From the NCBI RefSeq assembly GCF_905220565.1, contig NC_059406.1, forward strand, positions 13,526,001-13,590,000: DNA of 64,000 bases. The letters run 5' to 3'. Made by a program: the position numbers and the translations under genes. The DNA is from Melitaea cinxia (taxonomy: Eukaryota; Arthropoda; Insecta; Lepidoptera; Nymphalidae). A model generated the notes under the pieces. The model ran no database searches and had not been told where the DNA came from. It was given only the letters and a program-made list of their open reading frames with translations. Positions 30,991 to 43,357 of the stretch are shown one piece after another; the first letter of the stretch is position 1; every line of letters starts with the position of its first letter.

Positions 30991-32007
30991 TACTTGTAAC
31001 AGTTACAGTAAATAAACGAATACATCTACAAAATGTACATTATATTGCGCATGTACCAACCACAATTCATTTGAATTTCAGAAATCAAACTAATATAAAA
31101 TGCTCACTAACCGATAACTTCCAGAAACGTTTAATCCCCGATCAGTCCCATACCAAACAATGAAATTCAAATATAATTCAGATGCAAACATGGCAATAGC
31201 GCGGATTCCGCACGGTCGACTTTGGATACATTTCTCGAAATACGATTCGAGATCGCATTCGATGCTCGGGTATTACATAAGATTCCTCCGTCATTTACTA
31301 TTCGCGCTACCATTGTAACTTTTGCTCCCACAATAAAATAGTACGTGATCGTGGGTTTTAATGCAGTTGTTACGGAATACCGAAACAATTTTGGCGAAGT
31401 GTGATTCCAATTTTTTTTGTCCTTTACCCATTTCTTCTATGGGTTGAGTATCTGTTTTTTATTTTAGAATTTCAAGATTATCGCGTTTTCTGAATTTCGC
31501 TTATGTGCATTTTTGTTTGGATTTGTTATAAAAGCTAGATTACTAACCTTCTATGGGAATAGTATTTCTTATTAACCTTAATAATTTCTAAATAACCTCA
31601 AAATTTTCCAAGTATACTGAAACTTTAACCGACCAATTACTAATTTATTAGTACGTATAATACAATCGCTTCAATAACCGTATTCCACGTAATAATAAAT
31701 TCACATCCTAAATGAGCAAGGCTTGAACACTCGTACGCATCTAATTAATTTAATATTTTGAAAATGCTCTCAAAGTCAAACAAGTCAACTTTTCATGCGA
31801 AATTTGTATGGGGGCCGACGTGAATAGAACACATAAGGCCCCATTCACATTGCTTCTAAAAAGCGAATATTATTTCAAAGAGTTCTACCTATACTTAAAA
31901 AATGTTGGCCTTATTATTATTTGTTTAGGCTAAAAAGCCAATTTCAAGAGAATGGAACATCGATTAATAACTACCTGTAAATAATCAGCACATAAACGAT
32001 AAATATA
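30991..32007. other. Intergenic DNA, slightly GC-richer at 31190-31340
   Basis: A 7-bp hairpin tctcgaa/ttcgaga lies at 31233-31252. A 73-codon minus-strand frame at 31167-31388 has no recognised motif. Nothing else supported. Confidence 0.4.
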
Positions 32008-32132
32008 ATACATACACTTATATAAATATATACACATATATACATACCCTTATATAAATTTATACACATATATACATACACTTATATAAATTTATACACA
32101 TATATACATACACTTATATAAATATATACATA
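32008..32132. repeat. 32-bp tandem repeat, about four units
   Basis: cttatataaat recurs at 32017, 32049, 32081 and 32113 (exactly 32 bp), with units reading on through tacacatatatacatac. Confidence 0.92.
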
Positions 32133-32761
32133 TAAAGTAAACTACAAATCACGACAAGACATTGCTTAAAACAAGATTGCATTGGAGCTTGTCTTGTCTA
32201 AAGATAAATAGAACAACTTTCTTTTTTTCAATTAGTAGTTCTCGTAGTAAATAATGGATCTAAAGTTGATTTTAGCTCATGAATTCTATGATTTCGAACA
32301 AGAAATTTTACTTGAATAACCAAGATCTGTTATGCTAACCTAATTTAGATTCGGTGAGTTTACAATTGAAGCAACTAGACATTCAAAGTTAAGATAACCA
32401 ACAGTGAGTATTAAAATATTATCTTCACAATATTATTTTATAGTAAAAGTACTAAAATAATATTGTAATAATTTGTAGTAATATATACTTTAATAACGCC
32501 TCTTGTTTATTTTACAAAATTGATAAAAATGACATATTTAATACATTACATTATGATTTTATGCATTCAAAAACAAATAAGACTCAGGATGTACAAATGA
32601 TAGCACGTTTGATATATGTAACAGATCCACTGTTCCTACGGTAGGCAATTTAATGCCTATGTTTTCGTACCATCGGATAATGTAGATTTTTTAAATAATA
32701 TTTATAACACTTTCATATAAATATATATTACATCCTGGCGAAGGGGAAATCGTCTGATGAG
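32133..32761. other. AT-rich intergenic DNA
   Basis: No feature recognised. Confidence 0.5.
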
Positions 32762-32964
32762 ACAGGGCACAGCAGGAAATATCCTGATCAAAATCTGGAG
32801 AATCCCGACTAGGAAAGTATCTAGAGCTCCAGGAAGTGGGGGACTGGGGGTAGGGTCAGCAACGGGCTTGCGATTCTTCTGGTGTTGTAAGCGTCTTTAT
32901 AGACGGCTACGGTAATCCTTTACCATCAGGTTATATGTACATTTGTTTGCCGACCTAGTTGTAC
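32762..32964 (+). mobile_element. 'cacagcaggaaa' family, nearly complete copy
   Basis: agggcacagcaggaaat to gtttgccgacctagttgta, including ggctacggtaatcctttacc at the junction that is split by minisatellites in the 4.2 and 11.3 kb copies. An internal deletion removes the acagctaaataat block. Confidence 0.7.
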
Positions 32965-33512
32965 AATTTGCATATAATTATTTACATACATTAATATACA
33001 TAAATATATAATTAAATTTGATAGTAAAATTAGTGTTTTCTTTTAGTACTTTCTAAATGTGAACGTTTATGTAAAACTCATATTAGATACTTGTATACGA
33101 GCGGCTGGTTTATTGAGCGATGCAATATAAAACCACGCTATGACATTTTTATTCGAGTATTAAATTTAATATTGTTCTGTTATGTTTATTATTTTATTGA
33201 CGTTATAAAGGTCAATAATTTGTTGAATTTTCTATTTTTAGGCGCTGTCGAATTTCAAAAGATAAAAAATTGAAAAAAATATGTATAACAAAGACCTAAA
33301 ACACTAAATCGACTTCTCAAGAAAAAAGTACAAAATATATGTTTGTGAAGAACTAAGGATTGATGTGCTAAAGGTAATATATAAAAAATGGGCTACGTGA
33401 TCCAAAATAAAATCGGCTAAATGTTATCCAGATATATCCACCCGATCGAACATCGCAAAAAAAAACAGTTAAAATATATTTAAATTGTACCCCTTTGTAT
33501 ACATCCTTATCT
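32965..33512. other. AT-rich intergenic DNA
   Basis: No feature recognised. Confidence 0.5.
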
Positions 33513-33563
33513 AAGCCGGTTACCACGTAAGTCATAAGTGTTCTGTCAAAGTGTAACCGGCTT
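33513..33563. repeat. Hairpin-forming repeat, copy 1
   Basis: aagccggttac (33513-33523) and gtaaccggctt (33553-33563) are perfect complements. The whole block recurs at 34047-34088. Confidence 0.85.
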
Positions 33564-33665
33564 CCACTAGAAGCTCAAATTCTCATTGAAAACTTAAAGT
33601 GACCAAAGAGATTTAAATTACGTTATGAATCAAAATTTTATTCTGTTTGTACTGAAAAAAGCCTG

Positions 33666-33957
33666 TTCAGCCTGTAATATCCCACGGCTGGGCATAGACC
33701 TCTTTCCCCGTGTAGGAGAAGAATCAAAGCTTAATCGACCACGCTAGTATTGCGTGCTAGCGGATATATTCCCTATGATTGACGATCGCTATCAGGTGTA
33801 CATGATAACAACCGGGACCGACAGCAACGTACTTAACGAGACACGGTGAAAGACCCACAAGGACTAACAACAGGTGGGAGCGGGAATGGAACCCGTGACT
33901 ATCGGTGTTTAGTCGCCGCCGACACGGCACACGCTCTGTTACACCAGAGCGTCACTA
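33666..33957 (-). mobile_element. tRNA-derived SINE, near full length
   Basis: Reverse copy: cagcctgtaatatcccac and ggctgggcatagacc (3' tail), gaacccgtgac (B box complement, 33887-33897 region) and tgttacaccagagcg (A-box side, near 33937-33951). A plus-strand frame of 84 codons through it is spurious. Confidence 0.75.
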
Positions 33958-34046
33958 GATCACTTTCTATTTTTGCTAATAATTCTTTTGGAAATATACA
34001 AGTAGCACTAACAGCTTCTGTAATTTTATTACGATATACCGGTTAT

Positions 34047-34098
34047 ACCGGTTACCGGGTAAGTGCTCTGTCAAAGTGTAACCAGCTTCCACTAAATT
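34047..34098. repeat. Hairpin-forming repeat, copy 2
   Basis: accggttacc, tctgtcaaagtgtaacc and agcttccacta match 33515-33570; the stem here is shortened to ggttac/gtaacc. Confidence 0.7.
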
Positions 34099-34859
34099 AA
34101 GGCTTAACATTTCATTTGAATCGCTACAGGTAAAGGGAATTTATCAGTTAGAATTTGTTAGCAGTTCATTAATGTATCAACATAATTGATTTGGGATACG
34201 TCCAAGAGCAAGGATTCGATGTTAATTTTTAACTATTTCGTTGTTTGATTGATATTGGTTTTGGAATATATTATTGAGAGTGCGTCAAATCGTTCCTATT
34301 GATTGTTATAATTAACTTAATGCGAGATTTGTTTGCAAGGGTTTTTTTACGAAAATTGTCTCAAAATAGCATTGTAAAATTAAGCTGTAGCTTTGCTTTA
34401 ATATATGGGCTGGCATATACGGGCTGATGTGATCATTAAAAAAATAAAATTCCTTTTAGACATAAGACCTAAGGATTATTGAGACTGGTTATAGTAGTAT
34501 ACATTATAATTTTTTGTTAGGTTCTACACAGGAAAACTCAACACAATTTAATTTTTTAGCTACACCACACATTTGTGGCCGAATTTTAAAACCCAAGCAA
34601 ATTCTGAATAAAATTAACGTTCACAGCTATCACTTTTCACAAACGACATTATTCTCGCATGCTATTTTGTTTAAAAAATAAAAAAATTGAAAGATTAATA
34701 AAAACACATATGTCACGTTTTCTTTTACTATTCCGGCTTCCAAAAAATGAAGAGGTTCTCAATTCAAATATATTTCTTTTTATATACATTAACTCAGAAC
34801 TGTTGCCTGAGTGGATCGATTTTTATAATTTTGAAGCTTGAAGGTGAATTTGAGGGTGA
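34099..34859. other. AT-rich intergenic DNA
   Basis: No feature recognised. Confidence 0.5.
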
Positions 34860-35230
34860 AAGGTGCGGAGGATGCGTGTCATGTGGTCCCATTTAAATAT
34901 AATTGACATCTAACAAGCACTTTTCGATTTATATCTAATAATGCGTATTTACTTGACCATTTTTTCGTCGACCTACGTTCTATGATAATATCATACCACA
35001 TAACTTTTCACTGGGTATGATTGAATGATTCTTGTTTTAACCGACGACGACCGAGATATGATGACTATTTTTTGAGTAATCTTTGAAAACGTGTATTTAC
35101 TTAACTATTTTTTCATCCACTTGCACTGTCGATGTAATTGAAGTTGGTTATTTCGTTTCGAGCAAGATAAATAAAAATATAATCACTAAATACGTTGCTA
35201 GGCGCAAAACTTCCAAAACAGGCGGAATGA
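34860..35230 (-). mobile_element. Dispersed repeat related to 44735-45075
   Basis: gtcatgtggtcccatttaaat, ataatgcgtatttacttgacc and gtgtatttacttaactatt are reverse relatives of the 44.7-45.1 kb copy. Degenerate. Confidence 0.5.
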
Positions 35231-36059
35231 TTCAGCTAATTTATTTTTTTAAGCTTTCTAATTTGTTGTAGAAACTTCTTATGAAACGAAAAAAATAAAA
35301 AAAATGAGCGGAAAATTAGAACATTTTGGCGTACACAACAATTATTTTAACTTCAAGCATTTGACAGTTCGTAAGACAAGACAAAGTCTATTCGAGTCAG
35401 CTAGTAAATAATACTCAAATACAAAAATTTAATTTAATTCAATAAAATTTAAGTTTTAATTTAAATTAGCTAATCTATCTATCTATCTATCTATACCTAC
35501 TAGTAATATGGAGAGCCATTTTTTTTTGTTCGGTTATACTGCAAAAACTACTGAACCTATCGGAATAGTACTTATACCATTCGGAGAAGTATATGATATG
35601 TTGGTGATTACTTATCGTTTAAATATATATATATCGAACAGAGGTTGCTAGTGATTCATAAAAAAAAGTCATACAACTTCACGAATTTGTTAACAAAGTG
35701 TAATGACAGTAAACACACATAGGCATTCATATTCATTACAGTTATAAATTACACAAGAAAATAACAATTTAAATAAAGAACAAATAAAAACCATAAACAA
35801 TGTTTTAATTATTAGAGTTGTGAAAAAGCACCAACGCAAAAAGGTGTTACCTCAGATGAAAAAAAAACTCGATAAATAATTCATCGGATTCTCCCCTCGA
35901 TTCGTTAATGATGTCACGCATTATAAAGTAGCGTATAAAGCACCGAAAGTGCCAGAACAATTGAGATTAACGCCTGGTCTTTAATTAGAAAAGTTGAAGG
36001 GAGATGTTTAAATCTTGGATGAGGTATCATGGGAGACAAATATGATATACATTTTTTTA
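35231..36059. other. AT-rich DNA with (ATCT)n and a possible Helitron-like end
   Basis: 35473-35494 is an (atct)n run. ttcgagtcagctagt (35392-35406) looks like a CTAG-ending Helitron-like terminus. No gene. Confidence 0.45.
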
Positions 36060-36290
36060 TTGGAGTATGAAAAAAATTTGATGAATAAAATCTACTGAAC
36101 GAATGATCTCGTTACTTTTCACGTAACGCCATCTATCGCGTAAAGTCTAAAGGCTAAACGACGTTTTCGAATAACGCCATCTCGTAGTAACGTATTATTG
36201 ATATATGATGATATTTGTTTATTTACCATCTGATATGGTATTAATCTTTTTCTTAAACTGGTAAGCCTTTTTTGTGCCTATTTAGACAGT
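36060..36290 (+). mobile_element. Dispersed repeat 'ggcccccggtgtg', copy 2
   Basis: aataaaatctactgaacga, taacgccatctatcgcg, taccatctgatatggtatt and agccttttttgtgccta are in the same order as in 18045-18530 and, reversed, in 58130-58400. Confidence 0.65.
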
Positions 36291-37264
36291 TATGTAATGA
36301 ACTTTTCTAACACAGTAATTCTGTAGCCACGAAATGCCATATCAATTTGTTTAACAATATCAATGTTTTCTTGTTCATGTAAGACGTATTTGTAATGCAT
36401 AGGCTCATTACATTGTTTACATTTTATTACTCGGCCTTAATTAACACTTTTATAATACATTCATTATAAAGGAAGAACTTTGTTATAGCTAATCTCATAA
36501 ACCAAGTCTCAACTGTAAGTTAATAAACTGCAAACGCTGCTACTAAAGGGGAGGATTAAATCGTAATCCGGTGCGTTGCTCCACTGCATATTGTAGATAT
36601 ATGCATGTTTCAGAATTTCATTGTGACATGCAGATTCTAAAATTACATGTTCTCCATTTAATGGACTACATTGACACAAAAAATGCATGTACCGATACCG
36701 TACGATGCAGCTTCAGGATTGTAGGTATGTTATTTTGTCAGTATTATAGGCATTATTGACACTTTTACTAGCATTCCTTGCAGACATGACTAAACCAAAA
36801 ATATCTGTAAATTTTTTGTCCTACAATGACGAATATACAGATATATTGAACTGATAAAAAACAACATCCGTTGTTAATGAAATCTAAAAATTCTAACAGT
36901 GACATCCTATTCCATGTTCCTTTGTTCACCAGTTAGGGGTGGTGCCCAACGATGTGAAAATATTATGCAACCGTAGTCGGTTAACCTCCAAGTTAATGAT
37001 TCTATATTTAAATAAGAACTCGTCTTACAGAAAATTACAGTTCGTTCCGACTTTAAAACGACAAAGTTTTAACAATCACGCGACCGTGCCAACTGTGGAA
37101 CTTTGTCGCTTACACTGTGTCATTTTAACTGAATATGTGTTTAAGGCAGGAATCGCTTTAATCTGCTTATTTGCTCAGAACTTTCAAGTAGGGTAAATCT
37201 ATTAAATCTTCTCTGAAGATGATGTCATTTGAGTCGAGTTTCGGTCCAAGTACGTAATTGTTAC
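36291..37264. other. AT-rich intergenic DNA
   Basis: No supported feature; short frames at 36571 and 36939 have no motif. Confidence 0.45.
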
Positions 37265-37415
37265 TTTGACTTCACTTCATCTCTCCTACTGCTGGGCATA
37301 GACATTTTTTCATATATAAGAAGCATTGGAGCTTAATCTTAACAGATATGTTCCTACTATGAGTAGCAATAGTTATCAGATATTTATGATAACAACCGAG
37401 ACCTACTTTGCTTTA
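37265..37415 (-). mobile_element. SINE 3' half, decayed
   Basis: ctcctactgctgggcatagac, gcattggagcttaatc and actatgagtagcaatag follow the body and tail of the tRNA-SINE in reverse. Confidence 0.55.
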
Positions 37416-37679
37416 CGATTTTGCTTTTAATTATTCTTGAGGGTACCTTAATATTTACATAGTATTATAGCACGTAAAAAAACGAGAAGACGTATCTCTA
37501 GTTTAATTTGGATATATTTTAAGTTCACGGTTTCACTTAAATAAGACAAAGCTAAGGTTATGTCATAAAACTTATATCTATATTTTTTACTTAAATACGT
37601 TTGTCCTTATGTATTGTGTGTTTCTCCGATCACCGACACAAGAGTAAATCCTAACGGGGGTCGTTGAGTGTGTGGCATT

Positions 37680-37832
37680 TATTTTATTTATTTATTTACA
37701 CTTTATTGTACACCGCACGAGAAATAAAATAAACAAGCAACATTAACAATAATTAGTAGAATTTTTTTTACAAAAGGCGGCCTTATTGCTTAAAAGCAAT
37801 CTCTTCCAGGCAACCTTAGAGCAAAGGAGATG
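37680..37832 (-). mobile_element. LINE-like 3' end, AATA-tailed family
   Basis: tttatttatttatttacact, attgtacaccgcacg, aaggcggccttattgct and tctcttccaggcaacct. Confidence 0.65.
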
Positions 37833-39057
37833 ATATATTGACAGTGTAGGTATACAGTAATTATTTAATGCTACACAACTTACGTCCGTTTTTAATAATC
37901 TGTGTATCTCTACTTTTACCTGACAGTTGTTGTTTTTGACACAATTTATATGGAGTATACGTGAAATTTTAATATAAGCAACAAATAGTAAACAAATTCA
38001 GAAATAGATATATAAACTAGACGTTAACCAACAACGTATTTAAAATCAAACCAATTTTCGAGACACAAATTAGGAAATAAGTACGTCCTTAAATCAAGAA
38101 AAAAATATTACACTATTGTAGGTATTGAATAGGAATACAAATATATTCATAACTTATCGTTCCTATCCCAAACCCCGCTAACAGTTAATGTTTATTTAGG
38201 CTTTCCATACATTAGCCAACTTGTACTGTTAAAGTTCATTAATATATTCATGCAATCACTATTAACATATTTGATTAACATATTTTTATAATTAAAAATG
38301 TTATGTTTCTTAGCCATAAATCAAAAGTTAAGAGTACTATAATTATTTTTATTGAAGAAAACTATTACCAGCTTTTCTTTGAATTAATGTTGGAGCAATA
38401 GCTACAGTACTGGCTGCTGTTGGTGCGGCTCGATTTCTGCTATAGACAAATATTTCTATAAGTCTTACTTTAAGTGATATGGGCTTTTGTTTTATTTTTG
38501 TTTTCAGAACGCTGACACAGATTTTCATCCAGTAAAGTAAAACACGCTTTATATAAAAAATCATTATATTTCAAGTATAAATTATTTTATAAATAATCAG
38601 TTCATCACAACTCAGCTTTGACTTCTCGACAACATTGCTAATCAAGAACTGTAACACAACATCGGTGTATCCGTTTTTATATTCCACGTCCACTGCACCA
38701 TATATCAGTCACATAACAATATTATCTTGTCTTCCACAACAATCCTATTAGAGGATTTTAAATATCAAACTTATTTTTTTTACTTTATACTACTATAATT
38801 CCTGTTTGAAATCAAAACAAAAGAAAAAATATCAAAAGCCCTTATTCAATTACAAACAATAGTTACGATTATATTACATGTACTTGTGTGGAGGTAGACG
38901 TACGTCAGGCCGTTTAATGTTTAAAGAGTTGAATACGGCGCTTAACTTATATCTATGGGTATCGATCGTTGCAGTCGGGTCACGTGGAATGCCCTATTTC
39001 TTATAGTATTTGTTAGAACGAATCGTCATATATATTCAAATACAATATTATATTGTT
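37833..39057. other. AT-rich intergenic DNA
   Basis: No supported feature. Confidence 0.45.
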
Positions 39058-39378
39058 AATAATTGTGTTTGCTCGCAAACGAAAAAAACCCAACTTTAAT
39101 TGCAACGACAAGTAATACAACGTAAGTAGACAAAAAAAAAGAACAAACGCACTAGTCGTCACTACGATTTTCGAGGACTTCCCTCGGTTTTTTTTGGATT
39201 TCCATCATCAGATCCTCGTTTCCTTATCATGGTACCAAACTAGGGATAGCTCCTTTCCAACAAAAAAGAATTATCAAAATCGGTACATAAACGACGAAGT
39301 TGTCCCCGAACATACATAAAATATATACATATATATACGGTCAAATTGAGTAACCTCCTCCTTTTTTGAAGTCAGTTA
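39058..39378 (+). mobile_element. Dispersed repeat 'cgtaagtagac', copy 2
   Basis: Longer relative of 30733-30990; its right end adds gtcaaattgagtaacctcc and ttttttgaagtcagtt. Confidence 0.65.
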
Positions 39379-39536
39379 AAAGTGAAGCACACGTTTACTT
39401 AACTCGTACTTATATTCAACATTCGTTTTTAAACTCGTATAATTAAACTTAAACACACGCATTTAAACTCACATAAAATGGAATCAGAAGTCTCTTAAGT
39501 ACATCTGTGAAATAATCTTGACAGGATTTAACAGAC

Positions 39537-39652
39537 AGCACAACGCTATCTATTAGTAAATGAAGGAACTAAATATATTAGTCTTTGACTCAGGCGCACA
39601 ACGCCATCTGTTAGTAAAAAAGGAACTACATACATTATTCCTTATATCAAAT
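39537..39652. repeat. 58-bp direct repeat, two copies
   Basis: cacaacgcYatct, ttagtaaa and aaggaactaRata recur with a 58-bp period (caacgc at 39541 and 39599). Confidence 0.75.
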
Positions 39653-40737
39653 CAATATTAATCTTTTAATCAATATTATATAAAGAATAATAATAAACTA
39701 CTAAACTACTATTTAAAATTATAATAAAACACTATTTACAACTTTCAAAACAAATTCTGTGATGAAATTCTCATGTTAAATGTAAGAAAAAGTATTTTTA
39801 TTAATTTAAAAAGTTCAAAATTCAATTCCTTCGGATATCTACTGCAAAGAGTTTTTTCATAGGTTTATTTGAAAATCATATAGTTCCAAGGAAAGCAATA
39901 AAGAAAATTAAATATTAATCACATTAAAAGATACTCGCACATCGTATCGTAGGATTAAGCTAACAGACCAGTGTATTTTGAACTACCCCTCTACTTTATT
40001 TGTGTAAATGTATAATAAAATCACAGAGAGTTTCGGTTCGTAAATAATGTTTTATTATTTATGACTTGTCACGGATTGATGATCGTATAACCGCACGATT
40101 AACATTGTAGAGTACTATTTTATTAAGAGAGTGTTAGAAAGTGTTATTAAAGTAATGTCAACTAAAAACCGAACTAATTCAGGAATTAATCTGAAACCAC
40201 AGTTATTAGAACGATGATCTTGTACCAGAAAGCGAAGTGTTTATAGATAAATGAATTTGATAATTTTGTACGGTCACCTGTTTTGGGGTTATGAAAGACT
40301 ACGGACAGTTGAAGACTTAAGTCGAAAGACTATAATCACCAAAACATGATATGTAAGTTGAAATAAAAGGAAATAATTTAACTTTTCCTTTTTACATAAT
40401 GTAATCCCCTATGTATAAGTAAAAACTTTTATTTGTTAAAGTCAATAATTATAATTTGTGTGTGTATTAAGAAGTGTTTGTGTGTACATTATGTGGTGAC
40501 TATAGAGGTCACAAAATTTATTGAAATATTTTAACCCTACAAGACATTCAGTATCACATATCGACGGGTGCAAAGTAAAAAAAGCTAACTACAATTTTGA
40601 GACTTTTTTTATTGCAGTAACTAACTAAAAACTTTAAATTTTACAACATGGCAAAATAAAAAATACTGATATCGCCTCATTTCTTTTACTTTTGTCAAGT
40701 AAAATAAGACAACTACTGCTGTTTTGTAAAATTACAC
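39653..40737. other. AT-rich intergenic DNA
   Basis: No supported feature. Confidence 0.5.
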
Positions 40738-40855
40738 GACGTACATGCGTTCAACTACCGCCTGGGCGCTTTTACGCAGTCCGCGCAGGGGGCGCACGTT
40801 CATTCTTAATGTGTCATGTGTTTCGCCGGCCGGCAACAATGTTTGTTTGTTTTGG
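40738..40855. other. GC-rich patch, unidentified
   Basis: cgcctgggcgctttta, gtccgcgcagggggcgc and tcgccggccggcaaca stand out from very AT-rich flanks. A 67-codon plus frame crosses it but has no recognised motif, no consistent splice sites and no homology I know. It could be a first exon, CpG-rich promoter or transposon piece. Confidence 0.35.
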
Positions 40856-41689
40856 CTTTTTACGTATTAAGGCTTGTGTGAAAGTGTTATCATAATAATA
40901 AACCATTTGAATACATCACAATAGACATGGAAAGACGTTTTTGGAAATTTTTGGAATTGGAAAAGTCATACCTTTTATACTTACTGAAACATCTTTATTA
41001 AATCCAGATTTATTAATCCCTATGTAGAAACGACCAAGTGGTAGTTAATTCAGTTGTCAAATTTTTAAGCACAATGTAGAGGCAGATAACTGCAATATCT
41101 CGTAAATTAAACAAAATTAGAAGAAATGAAATATACAAGTGTTTGTTTTTCTAAAAAATATAGAAGTGATGAAAATTTCAACAAATTTGGTTTGAAATTG
41201 ACAAAATGGGAGCACTTTTTCATATTTTGCACTCTCCTGAAAAGTAGCTGTTTTGTATATAAGTAACTCTTTTTACTTTGCACTCGTCGATATGGGACAA
41301 CCACTTTTATTCTTCAGAACTACAAAAAAAAAATTTTATATATATACATCTAGGTCGGCTAACATGCGTATGACTCACCTGGTGAGAAGTGATTACCATA
41401 GCATGTATCTTTTTTTTTTGTTTGTCTCCTGCTTGTTACTGTACAAAGTTAATGAAAAGAAACATACGCTAAACTACTAAAACATAAATATTTCAAATTT
41501 GAATCAAGAAAAAGCTTATGTACGTCTTTAAAAAACTTATATATCTTATGGAAAAATGCCCATGACATTGTCTAAATCAAGATTATAACTGCCTTAGAAA
41601 TTTTTACAAGTATCTTTTTTCTAACAAGGATAAGTACATCGATTAGATCCATTTTATTTTTTTAATAATTTTGATATAGGTATATAGCG
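40856..41689. other. AT-rich intergenic DNA
   Basis: No supported feature. Confidence 0.5.
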
Positions 41690-41765
41690 ACTAGCCCGTT
41701 GGCGCAGTTTGTAGTGACCCTGCTTTCGGCTTCGGGGGTTGTGGGTTCGATTAACACCCCAAGTC
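41690..41765 (+). mobile_element. tRNA-SINE head
   Basis: actagcccgttggcgcag (A box) and ggttgtgggttcgattaa (B box): the same subfamily as 30127-30466 but the body and tail are not recognisable downstream. Confidence 0.65.
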
Positions 41766-42121
41766 TAATATATTTTATTATTATTTTTTTAATTTATATA
41801 TTTATTTATATATGTGTTTTTTATATATCTGTTTATCAAAAAAAAATATGTCGGCTGTTACCTATAACACAAGCATTAAGTTGCTTACTTTAGGAACAGA
41901 TGACCGTGTGTGTATGTTGTAAATATTTATTTATTTTTTTTAAGGTAGTTTTTTATTGTGTTAAAACACAAAATATTTCAAACAGGATACTGTTTCGAAA
42001 TAATAAAATATGAATAATATTTTTCGATTTTACCGACATAATAATAAAAAAAGGAACTGGTTATTTAAAGAAAAAAAAAAAAATAACAAGTGCATTTAGA
42101 AAAAAAATTATCGATCTGGAA
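41766..42121. other. AT-rich intergenic DNA
   Basis: No supported feature. Confidence 0.5.
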
Positions 42122-42195
42122 ATGTGAGGAATTGAACCGTGGTCTTTTCGGTCGATCGCGACTGGCCGATTTCCTACCTAAGCTATTACAACTTT
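42122..42195 (-). mobile_element. tRNA-like sequence, probably a SINE head
   Basis: On the minus strand tagcttaggtagg (A-box-like) is followed by ggttcaattcctc (B-box-like). No closed acceptor stem, so it is not called a tRNA gene. A weaker case lies at 43888-43945. Confidence 0.45.
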
Positions 42196-42296
42196 ATTGA
42201 CAAGTGCGAAATTTACCTTTGTATTCTAAAAATATTGTAGCCATTTTTTCATAGTCTAAAAACTGGTATAAACGACATTTTCTAAAAATAATTCCT

Positions 42297-42411
42297 AGCT
42301 AGATTTATTTATCTCCCCCGATCTCCTGCATACTAAATTTCATGAAAATCATTGGAGCCGTTTCCGAGATTCAGATTCTATATATACAAGAATTGCTCGT
42401 TTAATAGTATT
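42297..42411 (+). mobile_element. Dispersed repeat 'aaacgagcaattcttgta', copy 1
   Basis: Has ctcctgcatactaaatttc, attggagccgtttccgag and agaattgctcgttta in reverse sense; the partner is at 48131-48247. Confidence 0.65.
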
Positions 42412-42437
42412 AGATATACATACATAAACATAAACAA

Positions 42438-42439
42438 AC

Positions 42440-42496
<57 letters not shown>
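42438..42496. repeat. (TA)n microsatellite
   Basis: About 58 bp of alternating T and A, directly downstream (in minus-strand sense) of the LINE remnant, so possibly its tail. Confidence 0.95.
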
Positions 42497-42499
<3 letters not shown>

Positions 42500-42564
42500 A
42501 AGAATATATTATGAATATAAACGACAGAGTGCAAGAGAAATATAGCACTAAATCAGTAACGATA

Positions 42565-42903
42565 TTATAGCGACTTTAAGTAATGGTCTTTCAAACGGCT
42601 CTTAAATGACTCTAATGATTGTGCACGCCGTACTTACAGGTAAAGAATTCCGTAGTCGGGCCGCTTTAACAAAGAGTTAGAGTAAAAAGAAGAAGAATGA
42701 GATGGAATTTTAAGAAGGAGGTTACTATCAGAGCGAAGAGACCAATCGTGAGAATTCAATAATAATTCAAAGCGTTCTTTTAAGTAGCAAGGCGTCTTCG
42801 TATTGAACAGTGAACAGTAAAGAAAAGATAGAGAGTGAGTATTTCGGCGGAATTTAATTGAAAGCCACCCGATTTTCTTTCGAAAATCATATATAGAACA
42901 GTC
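42565..42903 (-). pseudogene. Decayed C-terminal reverse-transcriptase region of a LINE
   Basis: The minus strand reads FRKKIGWLSIKFRRNTHSL, then NTKTPCYLKERFELLL, SLRSDSNLLLKIPSHSSSFYSN and, after a frameshift, AARLRNSLPVS and SFKSRLKDHYLKSL before TAA (42565-42567). The order 'W-L-x-I, R-R-x-x-x, Y-L, R-S, I-P, L-x-N-S-L-P' is typical of the region after the RT domain in CR1- or Jockey-like LINEs. It lacks the RT core. A sibling lies at 49560-49937. Confidence 0.6.
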
Positions 42904-43357
42904 ATGGAAAAGTTATTTTTCTGTAAAATATAAGTTTTTTTTTTGTTTTTGTTAAGCCAACGAAACAAAAAGTTGAGCCTTGTACAGTTGTAAATGTAAA
43001 AAGTAAAACTGCGGGTTAAACTCAGTCCCTGTGTCAGACGGACAGTGTGTACCTGGGGTCAAGTTACATTGGACAACGTAGAAACAATTAGCGAAAGTTA
43101 AACATAGATTGGACCCAACGCTTTCCATTACTCATTCCGTACAGCTCGTTGTTTTATCTTGTCTGGAGTTTTGAACACCATTTCAAATTATGGTAAACAA
43201 GCTCGAGCTTGATGCTTCTCTTGCATGAAATGACAATTAAAAAAGTGTATATTTGTATATCCAATATTATAAAATGTTGAACATTGTACGTACTTTATTT
43301 TGTGTAAGTAATAGTATTTCGATATTTGTAATTAAGTTTATTATATATTTAATGCTG
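42904..43357. other. AT-rich intergenic DNA
   Basis: No supported feature. Confidence 0.45.

Noticed and set aside
33846..34100. 84-codon plus-strand frame
   Set aside because: It runs through a reverse SINE and the hairpin repeat.
42349..42570. Frames on both strands with IYIYIY runs
   Set aside because: Translation of the (TA)n microsatellite.
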